This document shows positions 1-7,892 of a stretch of DNA of 51,470 nucleotides, piece by piece (the first letter of the stretch is position 1; every line of letters begins with the position of its first letter). The translations under genes and the position numbers were made by a program. Below the pieces are notes generated by a model that was not told where the DNA came from, did no database searches, and saw nothing but the letters and a program-made list of their open reading frames with translations. The stretch covers positions 1-51,470 of the forward strand of contig NZ_BMMW01000009.1 of the NCBI RefSeq assembly GCF_014646135.1, in the 5' to 3' direction. The DNA comes from Nocardia camponoti. Lineage in GTDB: Bacteria; Actinomycetota; Actinomycetes; Mycobacteriales; Mycobacteriaceae.

Positions 1-44
1 CGCCGCTAGCGTTCGTCCTGAGCCAGAATCAAACTCTCCGTTGA
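1..44 (-). rRNA. rrs: 16S rRNA, 5' end only (partial)
   Basis: Read on the minus strand, the first bases give the universal 16S start region (AGAGTTTGATTCTGGCTCAG followed by GACGAACGCT). Only about 44 nt lie in the window and the gene runs off the left edge. The 5' boundary is placed by aligning with E. coli position 1 and is good to a few bases. Confidence 0.95.
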
Positions 45-219
45 AGACTCTCGAAACACATCCGAAGACGTGAATCAGAAATATCTAAACTAGAGTCCGA
101 AAAATCTAGCAAAGCCAAACACCAGCAAAAGTTTGCTGTTGTTTAAATGTCTCACCATTCCAACCGGGGGGTATAGAAGGCGAGAACCAATAATAATATT
201 GGCACTGACATTCATCGAC

Positions 220-244
220 ACACTATTGAGTTCTCAAAGAACAC
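220..244 (-). promoter_or_regulatory. rrn antitermination element (boxA-like)
   Basis: The minus strand reads GTTCTTTGAGAACTCAATAG, the characteristic leader motif of actinobacterial rRNA operons, where it recruits the Nus antitermination complex. Its core TTTGAGAACTCAA occupies 226-238. It lies about 180 nt upstream of the 16S 5' end, a normal position. Confidence 0.85.
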
Positions 245-300
245 ACGCACAAACCTCCACCCAAACGATCACTCGTGGGTTTCAGCAAGGCAACTGTTCT

Positions 301-330
301 AACTTAGCTCAGGAAACTCGTTGGACGCAA
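301..330 (-). promoter_or_regulatory. rrn promoter P2 candidate
   Basis: The minus strand shows TTGCGT (325-330), an 18-nt spacer and TAAGTT (301-306), between P1 and boxA. Tandem promoters are common for actinobacterial rrn operons. The -35 is imperfect, so this is weaker than P1. Confidence 0.45.
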
Positions 331-441
331 GTCCGAAACGCAGTGACCCTGAACACATGATCAGTCAGGCGCTCTCCGTACTACCTCGTTATCCCTGCCG
401 GTGAAGGCCGGGTCGGTGTCCGTGTCGCTCTGACTCGAATA

Positions 442-470
442 AAGTTACGTGTTGACCGAGACGATGTCAA
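442..470 (-). promoter_or_regulatory. rrn promoter P1 candidate
   Basis: On the minus strand there is a perfect -35 TTGACA (465-470), a 17-nt spacer and a -10 TAACTT (442-447). This is the best sigma-70-type match seen in the window and it points into the 16S leader. The terminator at 511-537 shields it from the upstream gene. Confidence 0.75.
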
Positions 471-510
471 CTCCGCAGGTCAGACGGGGTAAATGCGCCA
501 CAACAGCACG

Positions 511-537
511 CTGCCCCCGGTCGAGAACCGGGGGCAG
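511..537 (-). terminator. Hairpin terminator after the 562-969 gene
   Basis: A perfect 11-bp stem (CTGCCCCCGGT at 511-521 with ACCGGGGGCAG at 527-537) closes a 5-nt loop, 25 nt past the stop of the minus-strand membrane protein gene. There is no strong T-run, as is usual in actinobacteria. Confidence 0.75.
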
Positions 538-561
538 CGGACGAAAAGCGGACGAAGTCGC

Positions 562-969
562 TTACGACTGATGCGGCTTCCACGTAGCGACCGCCCAAAT
601 CACGACGATGTCGATCGCGATGATGAGAATCGACCACCACGGGTAGTACGGCAGGTAGAGGAAGTTCGCGACGATCGAGATCGCGGCGATGATCATCGCG
701 AGCACACGCCCCCATGTCTGCCCGGCGATAAGCCCGAGCGCGATGATGATCGCGATCGCGCCGAGCACGATGTGCCACCATCCCCAGGCCGTGAGGTCGA
801 ACTGGTAGGTGTACTCGGGCCCAACGACGATGAGGTCGTCGTTCACTACCGCCGAGATGCCCTGGAAGATCTGCAGCGCGCCGACCACCGCCAGGAGAAT
901 GCCTGCACCGATGGAGGTTCCGGCCGCGATTCCGTCGCGCACCGCGTGCTGATTCTGGTTCGTCGTCAT
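562..969 (-). CDS. Small four-helix membrane protein (DUF7144-like)
   Basis: The 135-residue protein has a short hydrophilic N-terminus (MTTNQNQHAVRDG) and then about four hydrophobic segments, near residues 17-35, 55-75, 80-100 and 105-125. It resembles the small integral membrane proteins of actinobacteria annotated DUF7144; no function is known for them. The reading frame extends upstream to 1053, but ATG 969 is preferred because GGAAAGG lies about 8 nt before it and the N-terminus then leads directly into the first helix. The extended form would run into the monooxygenase gene. It is the last gene before the rrn promoter and ends in a strong hairpin. Family assignment is from memory and tentative; that it is a real membrane protein is secure. 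Confidence 0.75.
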   Translation of the reverse strand: MTTNQNQHAVRDGIAAGTSIGAGILLAVVGALQIFQGISAVVNDDLIVVGPEYTYQFDLTAWGWWHIVLGAIAIIIALGLIAGQTWGRVLAMIIAAISIVANFLYLPYYPWWSILIIAIDIVVIWAVATWKPHQS

Positions 970-1036
970 GCGTTTGGCCTTTCCGCCAGGAGTGCTGACG
1001 TGCCACCACGGCACTCCCCGACGGTAGGGAGCCGAG

Positions 1037-2545
1037 CTAGCGCACCACTTCACCCGTTGCGGGTGAACTCACCGTCGGGCGCACTGGCCGGAGCGTTTTC
1101 CGCAGGTCAGCGCGCATGGTGAACAGGCTGTCGAGCAGGTAGTTCTGGCGTACGCGCCACGGTCCTCGGTCACCTTGACGCGGGAACTGGTCGATCGACC
1201 GAAGGACATAGCCAGCTTTGAGGTCAAGCAGCGGGCGTTCGTCGAGCTTGCCCGACGGGGTCGGCACTACCGCGACAGCGCCCGTTCGATCGAGGTGGCT
1301 CAACACCTTGCACACCAGGCGCGACGTGAGGTCGGCGCGCAACGTCCACGACGCGTTCGTGTAGCCGACGCAGATCGCGAAGTTGGGCAGGCCGGTGAGC
1401 ATCGCGCCCTGCCAAACGTACTGTTTGGCCAGGTCAACGGCTTCACCATCGACGGTCGGGGCGATGCCGCCGAATGCGAGCAGTCGCAAGCCAGTCGCGG
1501 TGACGACGATGTCGGCGGGCAGCACTTCGCCCGATTCCAGCTTGATGCCCTCAGGAACGAAGGTGTCGATGCGGTCGGTGACGACCGTCGCCTTGCCCTT
1601 CTTGATCGCCTTGAAGAAGTCGGCGTCCGGGGCGGCGCAAAGGCGCTGATCCCACGGGTCGTACTCGGGGGTGAAGTGCTTCGCGACCAGCTGCGCGTCT
1701 TTGAGGATGCGCGTCGACAGCCCGGTGAGCAGCTTGCGCGCGGCTTCGGGCCGACGGCGGCAGTACTGGTAAAAACCCATGTTGAACAGGATGTTCTTGG
1801 TGCGGATCACCCGGTGGGCAAGCGCGGGCGGCAGCAGCTCGCGAATCTTGTCGGCTTGTTTGTCTCGACCGGGAACCGCGCTGATCCAGGTGGGGCTGCG
1901 CTGCAACATCGTGACGTGTTCGGCCTGATCAGCGAGGTTCGGGACCAGCGTTACCGCGGTCGCACCGCTGCCGATCACCACAACGCGCTTGCCGGTGTAG
2001 TCGAGGTCTGCGGGCCAGAACTGCGGGTGGACGAACTGGCCAGCGAAGTCGTCGCGACCGGGGAGTTCGGGGTCGTGCGGGCGTTCGTAGTCGTAGTAAC
2101 CGGCACAGGTGTAGAGGAAACCGCAGGTCAGCGTGCTGAGTTCGGGACCGTCTGGCCCCTCGTGCGCGACAGTGAGCCGCCAGTGCGCGTTCGCCGACGA
2201 CCAATCAGCGCCAAGCACGCGCGAGCCGTAGCGGATGTGGGCGTCGATGCCGTTCTCGGCGACGGTTTCGCGCAGGTATTCCATGATCGAAGCGCCATCG
2301 GCGATCGACTTGGCGGCCCGCCACGGTTTGAATGGGTAGCCGAGCGTGAACATGTCCGAGTCCGATCGAACGCCCGGATAACGGAACAAATCCCAGGTCC
2401 CGCCCAGGTCAGCGCGTGCTTCCAAAACGGCGAAGCTGCGGCCCGGATGTTCGGTTTTGAGGCGATACGCGGCCCCGATTCCCGACAGCCCCGCGCCGAT
2501 AACGACGACGTCGAGGTGTTCGGGAGTTGCTGTGTGCTCGGTCAT
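1037..2545 (-). CDS. Flavin-containing monooxygenase, Baeyer-Villiger type
   Basis: This 502-residue flavoprotein probably inserts one oxygen atom from O2 into a ketone or heteroatom substrate, using FAD and NADPH. The FAD-binding GAGLSG motif is at residues 17-22 and the GGTWDLFRYPGVRSDSDMF block characteristic of these enzymes starts near 48. The type I Baeyer-Villiger fingerprint FxGxxxHxxxW is complete at 167-177 (FAGQFVHPQFW), followed by the NADPH-binding GSGATA motif at 192-197. The reading frame is open to 2626, but ATG 2545 places the Rossmann strand at the usual distance from the N-terminus and avoids overlap with the divergent gene at 2584. The substrate cannot be read from the sequence; mycolic-acid actinobacteria carry many paralogues (EthA-like). 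No partner gene is evident. Confidence 0.88.
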   Translation of the reverse strand: MTEHTATPEHLDVVVIGAGLSGIGAAYRLKTEHPGRSFAVLEARADLGGTWDLFRYPGVRSDSDMFTLGYPFKPWRAAKSIADGASIMEYLRETVAENGIDAHIRYGSRVLGADWSSANAHWRLTVAHEGPDGPELSTLTCGFLYTCAGYYDYERPHDPELPGRDDFAGQFVHPQFWPADLDYTGKRVVVIGSGATAVTLVPNLADQAEHVTMLQRSPTWISAVPGRDKQADKIRELLPPALAHRVIRTKNILFNMGFYQYCRRRPEAARKLLTGLSTRILKDAQLVAKHFTPEYDPWDQRLCAAPDADFFKAIKKGKATVVTDRIDTFVPEGIKLESGEVLPADIVVTATGLRLLAFGGIAPTVDGEAVDLAKQYVWQGAMLTGLPNFAICVGYTNASWTLRADLTSRLVCKVLSHLDRTGAVAVVPTPSGKLDERPLLDLKAGYVLRSIDQFPRQGDRGPWRVRQNYLLDSLFTMRADLRKTLRPVRPTVSSPATGEVVR

Positions 2546-2583
2546 GGCGTCCAGTGTGCACGCGGGGTCGCTATCGTCGGAAG

Positions 2584-3159
2584 GTGTCGATATTTCGGCG
2601 TGCGGCCTGGTTGGTGATCGTCGCACTGGTGAGCGTTGGTGTTATCGCCGTAGCCGGTTTTCCGGTTTTCGTGCGACCGCAAATAGATCCTCTTCGCCGG
2701 GCCGATGTGATCGTCGTGCTCGGTGGCACGCCCTACGAGCGCTTCGATCGAGGGATCGAGCTCGCTCAGCAGGGGTATGCGCCCGAGGTGTTGATCTCGC
2801 AGTCAACCGGGGCTGACGATCCGGAGATGGACCGTTACTGCGGCGGTCGCTTCGCGTTTCGGGTTTCGTGCTTTGTGCCCGATCCGTGGACCACCGACGG
2901 TGAGGCGCGCGAAATCGTCCGTCGCGCAAAGATTTACGGGTGGCGCCACATCATCGTCGTGACGTTCACCCCGCACGTTTCTCGTGCGCGCTACATCGTT
3001 GAGAAGTGCTTCGACGGCGAGATCACCATGGTCGCGAGTCCGAGCGAGTCCGGGCTGGGGTTCTGGGCCTGGATGTACGTGCGCCAATCCGGTGGCTACG
3101 TGCGCGCTTTCGTGAATCAGCATTGCGAGACGGCCGAAAAAACCGCTTCCGCCTTCTAG
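2584..3159 (+). CDS. YdcF/DUF218-family protein, membrane-anchored
   Basis: The 191-residue protein has one N-terminal hydrophobic helix (about residues 8-28), then a DUF218 domain. The domain starts with ADVIVVLGGTPYERFDRGIELAQ and ends with a strand HIIVVTFTPHVSRARYIVEKCF. Family members (YdcF, SanA, ElyC) sit at the membrane and have been linked to envelope maintenance; the biochemical activity is not settled. GTG 2584 is chosen because TATCGT (2572-2577) lies 6 nt before it, as in the other leaderless starts in this window. GTG 2554 is the alternative. The start is only 38 bp from the divergent monooxygenase start, so the two promoters must overlap coding DNA. Confidence 0.72.
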   Translation: MSIFRRAAWLVIVALVSVGVIAVAGFPVFVRPQIDPLRRADVIVVLGGTPYERFDRGIELAQQGYAPEVLISQSTGADDPEMDRYCGGRFAFRVSCFVPDPWTTDGEAREIVRRAKIYGWRHIIVVTFTPHVSRARYIVEKCFDGEITMVASPSESGLGFWAWMYVRQSGGYVRAFVNQHCETAEKTASAF

Positions 3160-3197
3160 AGTGACTCGTTAAGCGTCACAGGCGAGAGGGGCCGCCG

Positions 3198-4529
3198 ATG
3201 CGGGCCGAGCAGCTTCATACGATCACTGACGATGTCTTGCGCACGCAGGTGTGCGTGGTTGGCGCGGGGGTTGTTGGGCGGGTGGTCGCGCGGGAGTTGG
3301 CGACGCGTGGAGTGACGGTGCTAGTGGTCGAGCACAACCAAACCCCTTCCGCACCAACGGAATTCGCTGTGACGAGTACCGATTTCGACGTCACGACCCG
3401 ACCGTGGGTGAGTCGCGCTGGGTGGCCCATTCCCGCACAAACCATCGCCGCGTATTCCGCGCGGGCGTTGAGCTACCTCGGCCTCGCTCCCCCACCCACG
3501 CCCGAATCGGTCGGCGCCGCCCTCTGCCCGATCGCGGGGCAAGTTACCGCGGCAAACCCGGTCGATCTCCCCGACGTCCGCATCGTCGACGCGACCGCCA
3601 TCCACCTCGACACCGACGCGACCGGCGCGCACGTTTACGCGCTTGAGCTGTCCGGATTGGGCGGCAGGCGGTGTCTCGTTGAGGCGAAGGTGTTCGTGCT
3701 GGCGATGGGCGCGATCGAAACGCCTCGCCTGCTACTCGCCTCACGGCGCACGTTGCCGTCCGGCGTTGGGAACCGGTACGACCAGGTTGGGCGGTATCTC
3801 CAAGATCGTCGCCACGGGGTTGTCGCGCGATTGTCGCCCGCCGCAGCGGCGGCCGCGTTCACTGAGTTTCGCAATGGGACACCCGGATTCGCGCTGAGCG
3901 CCACCGTTCAACGCGACGAGCGGCTCCTCGGCTGCGCGATGTGGTTTCGCGAGGCGGCCAAGCGTGGGTCGATGAAGGTCGCCCTTGACCGGCTGCTGCG
4001 CGGAAAAGCCAGTGCCAGCGACGTTTCCATCATCGGTGGCGGCGCGACAGGATGGGCGTGGCGAACCGCCGGGCTGCCGCGACTCGGTGGCGTCGACGTG
4101 CATGCCGTCGTTGAGCAGGCGCCCGATTTCGATAGTCGAGTTCGCTTGTCGGACAACGAAACTGATGCTTTCCATGTGCCCGTCGCTGAAATCGACCCCG
4201 ACGATCGACAGCTCGCCACCCTGCGCCGCGCGCTCGACCTCCTCACCGACGAATTCGCGCGCCGCGACTGGCCAGCGCCCAACATCGACCCCACGCCAAC
4301 GTTGACGGCGGTGAACGAGCCGACCGGCACAACGCGCATGTCGACCAACCCGCGCGACGGCGTAGTCGACGGACAGTGCCGCGTGCATGGCGTCGACAAC
4401 CTCTACATCGCTGGCCCGTCGGTGTTTCCAACCACCGGCCATGCCGACCCCACCCTGGCCGCCGTCGCGCTCGCCATCCGCCTCGCCGACACCATCGCAG
4501 CGCGAATGGCGGCTACGCGCCTGGGTTGA
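3198..4529 (+). CDS. GMC-family oxidoreductase (short form)
   Basis: This is a 443-residue FAD-dependent oxidoreductase. The N-terminal dinucleotide motif GAGVVG is at residues 22-27 with the acidic end of strand two at about 44 (VVEHNQ). The C-terminal GMC signature is clear: TGTTRMSTNPRDGVVDGQCRVHG, then NLYIAGPSVFPTTGHADPT, giving the flavin-facing His region. A middle segment, KVFVLAMGAIETPRLLLAS, is also typical. At 443 residues it is shorter than most glucose-methanol-choline oxidases and dehydrogenases (500-600), so the substrate-binding part is reduced. ATG 3198 is preceded by GAGAGGGG at a good distance. It follows the YdcF gene by 38 bp and may be co-transcribed. The substrate is unknown; sugars, sterols and alcohols are all known for the family. 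Confidence 0.82.
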   Translation: MRAEQLHTITDDVLRTQVCVVGAGVVGRVVARELATRGVTVLVVEHNQTPSAPTEFAVTSTDFDVTTRPWVSRAGWPIPAQTIAAYSARALSYLGLAPPPTPESVGAALCPIAGQVTAANPVDLPDVRIVDATAIHLDTDATGAHVYALELSGLGGRRCLVEAKVFVLAMGAIETPRLLLASRRTLPSGVGNRYDQVGRYLQDRRHGVVARLSPAAAAAAFTEFRNGTPGFALSATVQRDERLLGCAMWFREAAKRGSMKVALDRLLRGKASASDVSIIGGGATGWAWRTAGLPRLGGVDVHAVVEQAPDFDSRVRLSDNETDAFHVPVAEIDPDDRQLATLRRALDLLTDEFARRDWPAPNIDPTPTLTAVNEPTGTTRMSTNPRDGVVDGQCRVHGVDNLYIAGPSVFPTTGHADPTLAAVALAIRLADTIAARMAATRLG

Positions 4530-4552
4530 TCGGCCCGATTAGGCTCGTCGGC

Positions 4553-5266
4553 GTGAGCCAAACCCCCGCAACGCATCCCGACGAACCCCATGCCGAAAGC
4601 CTCGCGTCCCGGCTCAATTGGTTGCGCGCGGGTGTGCTCGGTGCCAATGACGGGATCGTATCGACGGCCGGGCTCGTCGTCGGTGTCGCCGCGACGACGA
4701 CGAGCGTGCGAGTGATTCTCGCCGCGGGCATTGCCGGGCTGGTCGCTGGCGCGTTGTCGATGGCGGCGGGTGAGTACATTTCGGTGAGTACGCAGCGCGA
4801 CTCCGAGCGCGCGCTGTTGGCGAAGGAACGGCGCGAACTTGCCGAGGAGCCCGAAGCGGAGTTGGCCGAACTCGCCGAAATCTATGAGTCAAAGGGACTT
4901 TCGGCCGAAACCGCACGTCAGGTTGCCGAGGAACTGACCGCCCACGATGCCTTCACCGCGCATGCCGAAGCTGAATTGCGCCTCGACCCCGACGCGCTCA
5001 CCAACCCGTGGGCGGCGGCGGTTTCGTCGGCGATCTCGTTCACCAGCGGCGCGATACTGCCGCTGCTCGCGATCTCGTTGACGCCTGCGGCCTGGCGTGT
5101 GCCGGTCACGTTCATCGCGGTTTTGCTTGCGCTCGCGCTGACCGGGTCGGTGAGCGCGGGGCTCGGCGGGAGCTCGCGAGCGCGCGCGGTGACGCGCGTT
5201 GTTGTTGGCGGCGCGGTCGCGATGGCGGTCACCTACGGGATCGGGCACCTCACCGATTCGCTCTAG
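4553..5266 (+). CDS. VIT1/CCC1-family transporter (Fe2+/Mn2+)
   Basis: The 237-residue membrane protein belongs to the VIT family, which exports or sequesters ferrous iron or manganese. The hallmark N-terminal segment LNWLRAGVLGANDGIVSTAGLVVGVA is followed by AGALSMAAGEYISVSTQRDSE. A long charged, Glu-rich cytoplasmic insert (about residues 85-140, with the metal-binding-type ELAEIYESKGLS) comes next, then three hydrophobic helices. GTG 4553 is chosen; TAGGCT (4540-4545) ends 7 nt before it, so the mRNA is probably leaderless. Earlier in-frame codons lie inside the GMC gene. The stop overlaps that of the convergent antiporter gene by 4 bp (CTAG). Confidence 0.88.
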   Translation: MSQTPATHPDEPHAESLASRLNWLRAGVLGANDGIVSTAGLVVGVAATTTSVRVILAAGIAGLVAGALSMAAGEYISVSTQRDSERALLAKERRELAEEPEAELAELAEIYESKGLSAETARQVAEELTAHDAFTAHAEAELRLDPDALTNPWAAAVSSAISFTSGAILPLLAISLTPAAWRVPVTFIAVLLALALTGSVSAGLGGSSRARAVTRVVVGGAVAMAVTYGIGHLTDSL

Positions 5267-6846
5267 CGCGTTGGGCCTAGGTCGAGGCGGCGGATCACCT
5301 CGTCGACCAGTTCCGGTGGCATGCCCGGTTCGCGACGGGCGGCGAGGGCTTCAGCGCGACCAGCTTCGGCGACCTCGGCGCGAATATGGCGAATTTGGTC
5401 GCGGCGCTGACGAATTCGCTCCATCTGGGCCTCGGCCTTCTCGTCGGCGTCGGCGGCTTCGGGGTCGGCTTTCGCGCTGAAGCGACGCAGGTTGTCCTTG
5501 ATGTCGACGTAAACGTCTTCGGGGACGTCGTCGCGTTTGGCGATGGATTTCAGCGTCGCGAGTTCGGCGTGGACGACGCGCGTCCACAGCTGACGTTCGA
5601 TCGCGCGTTCTTGGCGGGTGTCGACGCGAACGCCGGTGATGCGGACCAGCCACGGCAGCGTCGGTCCTTGCACAAGCAAGGTGAAAAGGACGAGGACGAA
5701 CGCGACGAAAAGCACCTGCGAGCGGGCGGGGAAGTCAGCACCTGTATCGATGGTGAAAGGGACGGCGAGGGCAAGCGCGACGGTCGCGACGCCGCGCATT
5801 CCGGCCCACCACGTGATGATCACTTCTTGCCAGGACAGGGCGTCGGCGGCGTAGCTCTTCGAATAGCGCAGGAACAGCTTCCACGAAGCGAGCAGCCACA
5901 CGAGGCGAAGCAGCACGATGATCGCGACGACAGCGACCGAGACGCCGATCATCGTTGACCACTCGTCTTTTGTTGTTTGCAGCACGACCTGGAGTTCGAG
6001 CCCGATCAGGCCGAACGCGAAGCCGGTGATGAGCATTTCGATGATGTCCCACACCGCGTCGGCGACGAGTCGGTAGTCGCGGTTGGCGATTTTCGTGAGT
6101 GCGTCGGTGAGGTAGAGCGCGCAGACCAGGACCGCGAGCACGCCGGAGCCGTGCCAGTGTTCGGCGACGGCGTAGGCGATGAACGGCAGCAGCAGGCTCA
6201 GCGACACTTCGCAGGTGACCGTCGTGAGTAGTTGGGTGAGCTTGCCGCCGACCCACCCGAGCGCAAGGCCGACGCCACCGCCGACCAGCGCGGCGATGAT
6301 GAAGTCGCGGACCGCGTGCCACGGCGAGAAAACGCCGGTGACGACGGCTTGCACGCTGACGGTGTAGATGACGATCGCGGTGACGTCGTTGAACAGCCCC
6401 TCACCGCCGAGCGGGACGATGAGCCTGCGTGGGAGGCCGAGTTTGCCTGCCATCGCCATCGCGGCGACAGGGTCGGGCGGGGCGGTCAACGAGCCAAGAA
6501 CCATGCCAACCGCGATCGGCACACCGGGGTTCCACGCGTGAAACGCGGCGGCGACGGCGACAGCGGTAACGACGACAAGCCCGAACGCGCGCATCGAGAT
6601 CGCGACCCAGTTTTCGGCGAATTGTCGCCATGACGTGCGACGGGCCGCCGCGTACAGCAGCGGAGGCAGCACCAGCGGCAGGATCAGATGCGGCGGAATC
6701 TTCAGTTGCGGCACCCACGGCAACAGCGCGAGTACGCAGCCGAAAACCGTCATCATGATCGAAGACGCGACGCCGATTCGCGCGGAAATCGACTCGGCGA
6801 TCACGGCGGCGAGCAAGATCGCCAGCACGAGCACCAACTGGTTCAT
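5263..6846 (-). CDS. Na+/H+ antiporter, CPA1 family
   Basis: The 527-residue protein has about 12 transmembrane helices (residues 1-410) and a hydrophilic, coiled-coil-prone tail of about 115 residues. In the transport core, the PPDPVAAMAMAGKL segment corresponds to the family's conserved (P/T)DPV helix with the ion-binding Asp, and GEGLFNDVTAIVIY corresponds to the E-S/G-LFND helix. The tail resembles the cytoplasmic regulatory region of bacterial NhaP/YjcE-type exchangers. The likely role is monovalent cation/proton exchange for pH and sodium tolerance. ATG 6846 is preferred over an in-frame TTG at 6855. No regulator is adjacent. Confidence 0.87.
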   Translation of the reverse strand: MNQLVLVLAILLAAVIAESISARIGVASSIMMTVFGCVLALLPWVPQLKIPPHLILPLVLPPLLYAAARRTSWRQFAENWVAISMRAFGLVVVTAVAVAAAFHAWNPGVPIAVGMVLGSLTAPPDPVAAMAMAGKLGLPRRLIVPLGGEGLFNDVTAIVIYTVSVQAVVTGVFSPWHAVRDFIIAALVGGGVGLALGWVGGKLTQLLTTVTCEVSLSLLLPFIAYAVAEHWHGSGVLAVLVCALYLTDALTKIANRDYRLVADAVWDIIEMLITGFAFGLIGLELQVVLQTTKDEWSTMIGVSVAVVAIIVLLRLVWLLASWKLFLRYSKSYAADALSWQEVIITWWAGMRGVATVALALAVPFTIDTGADFPARSQVLFVAFVLVLFTLLVQGPTLPWLVRITGVRVDTRQERAIERQLWTRVVHAELATLKSIAKRDDVPEDVYVDIKDNLRRFSAKADPEAADADEKAEAQMERIRQRRDQIRHIRAEVAEAGRAEALAARREPGMPPELVDEVIRRLDLGPTR

Positions 6847-7092
6847 AGCTGGCAAGTCTCACTGATGCGGCCGATCAGATCTCGGAGAATCGCCGGGGGT
6901 GCGGACTGCGGGCGTCCGCGCGGTGGCAGGGCCAGGTTTGCTCGCAACAATTGTCGGTGCCCAGCAAGGGCGCTCAATGCGCAGCGGGGCGACAGGACGT
7001 GGGCGGCTAGGCGGCGGCACCGTCACAGCGGCAGCCAGCAGTCGCCCGGTCGCGGCGTCGACGAATTCCGCAGTGGCCGCAGCGCATTCGGG
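6847..7092. other. Intergenic region, no supported gene
   Basis: These 246 bp lie between the antiporter start and the end of the proline-rich gene, both on the minus strand. They must contain the antiporter promoter, but no convincing -35/-10 pair or hairpin was found. A plus-strand frame at 6899-7096 has no ribosome site or recognisable protein features and is left out. Confidence 0.5.
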
Positions 7093-7755
7093 CTAGTCGA
7101 CTTGGGCTCGGGCGCCCGGGAGGACCAAAGGGGGGAGGTTGAAGGGCATCGGGATTGTCTGTTGCGGAGGCGGGGCCGGGGCGGGGGGCGGCGGAGCGTA
7201 CTCCGGGGCAGGCGGGGCGTATTCGGGTTCGGGGGCGGGCGGGACGTACGGGTCCGGTTCGGGGGCAGGCGGCGGGATGTACTGCGGTTCCGGGACAGGC
7301 ACGTGTTGCTCGACCGGCGCGGGAGCGGGAGCCGGTGCTGGCTGGTCGCCAACCGGGGCGGGTGGCGGTGGCGGAGGCGGGACCGGGTTTGTTGTCACCG
7401 GACGGTCAGGGGTGCATTCCCAGCGGTCGCCCGCCTCAACGGTCTGGATCTTCCAATGCGCTTCGATACCGCCGGCTGAACAGTTGAGCCCAACGCGGCG
7501 CGCAGGCCACGGCGGCGCGAATTGCTCACCGGCGTTGGCTACCTGTTTGTCGGTGCGATCCTCGGCGCTCACATCAGCGAGCGGCTGACCAGCGACTTCG
7601 GGCCTAACCGCGTTGTTGGACGCGCGATTGCGCTCGACGCCGTCGTCGGCGCGCAGCACGAGTCCGAGTGCGCCAACGAGCGCGAGCAACGCGACCATCA
7701 CCGCGGCGAACGCGATCCGGCGCGGACGTTTCGTTGGGCTTGCGAGCTGTTCCAT
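7093..7755 (-). CDS. Proline-rich membrane-anchored or secreted protein downstream of mce
   Basis: The 220-residue protein has a basic N-terminus (MEQLASPTKRPRR), one hydrophobic segment at about residues 14-36 that could be a signal anchor, and a small middle region with two cysteines (GLNCSAGG and RWECTPDRP). About 90 residues rich in Pro, Ala, Glu and Tyr follow (repeated PAPEPE and APPAPEY units). It ends in a hydrophobic-polar tail. The composition suggests an extended, wall-spanning stalk. ATG 7755 has GGAGG 7 nt upstream, which decides it over GTG 7758. It sits 137 bp after mceF on the same strand, where mce-associated (Mas) proteins are often encoded, but I see no sequence match to that family. 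A role in the Mce complex is inference from position. Confidence 0.72.
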   Translation of the reverse strand: MEQLASPTKRPRRIAFAAVMVALLALVGALGLVLRADDGVERNRASNNAVRPEVAGQPLADVSAEDRTDKQVANAGEQFAPPWPARRVGLNCSAGGIEAHWKIQTVEAGDRWECTPDRPVTTNPVPPPPPPPAPVGDQPAPAPAPAPVEQHVPVPEPQYIPPPAPEPDPYVPPAPEPEYAPPAPEYAPPPPAPAPPPQQTIPMPFNLPPLVLPGARAQVD

Positions 7756-7892
7756 CACACCGCCTCCGGCCGTGGAGAACGACAGGACTTCTCCTGCCTT
7801 CGCACGCTACCCGAAGGTTGCTCAGCCGACGCTCGACACCGAATAACGCTACTGGCCAGTGCTGATACCTATATTCAGCGGTTGCCAGAAGG

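Larger units (their letters stand above)
45..440 (-). other. rrn leader region, no protein gene
   Basis: This stretch is the transcribed leader of the 16S operon, read towards lower coordinates. It is clearly more A/T-rich near the 16S gene than the coding DNA. It holds the boxA-type element at 220-244 and a small inverted repeat, CCAATA-4 nt-TATTGG, at 187-202, which may belong to a processing stem. The short plus-strand reading frame at 133-360 has no start or composition support and is not called. Confidence 0.75.

Noticed and set aside
970..1053. Upstream start for the small membrane protein gene
   Set aside because: It would add an Arg/Trp-rich stretch and overlap the monooxygenase end; ATG 969 has GGAAAGG at proper spacing.
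1175..2617. Long plus-strand open frame (480 aa) opposite the monooxygenase
   Set aside because: It is a codon-position shadow of a gene with clear motifs on the other strand; no family resemblance and Arg/Val/Asp-skewed composition.
6899..7096. 65-aa plus-strand frame between antiporter and proline-rich gene
   Set aside because: No ribosome site, no -10 near the start, low-complexity Ala/Gly/Ser sequence.
7139..7588. Glycine-rich plus-strand frame resembling PE_PGRS-type repeats
   Set aside because: The Gly runs are the complement of the proline codons in the 7093-7755 gene, which has an anchor helix and a GGAGG site.
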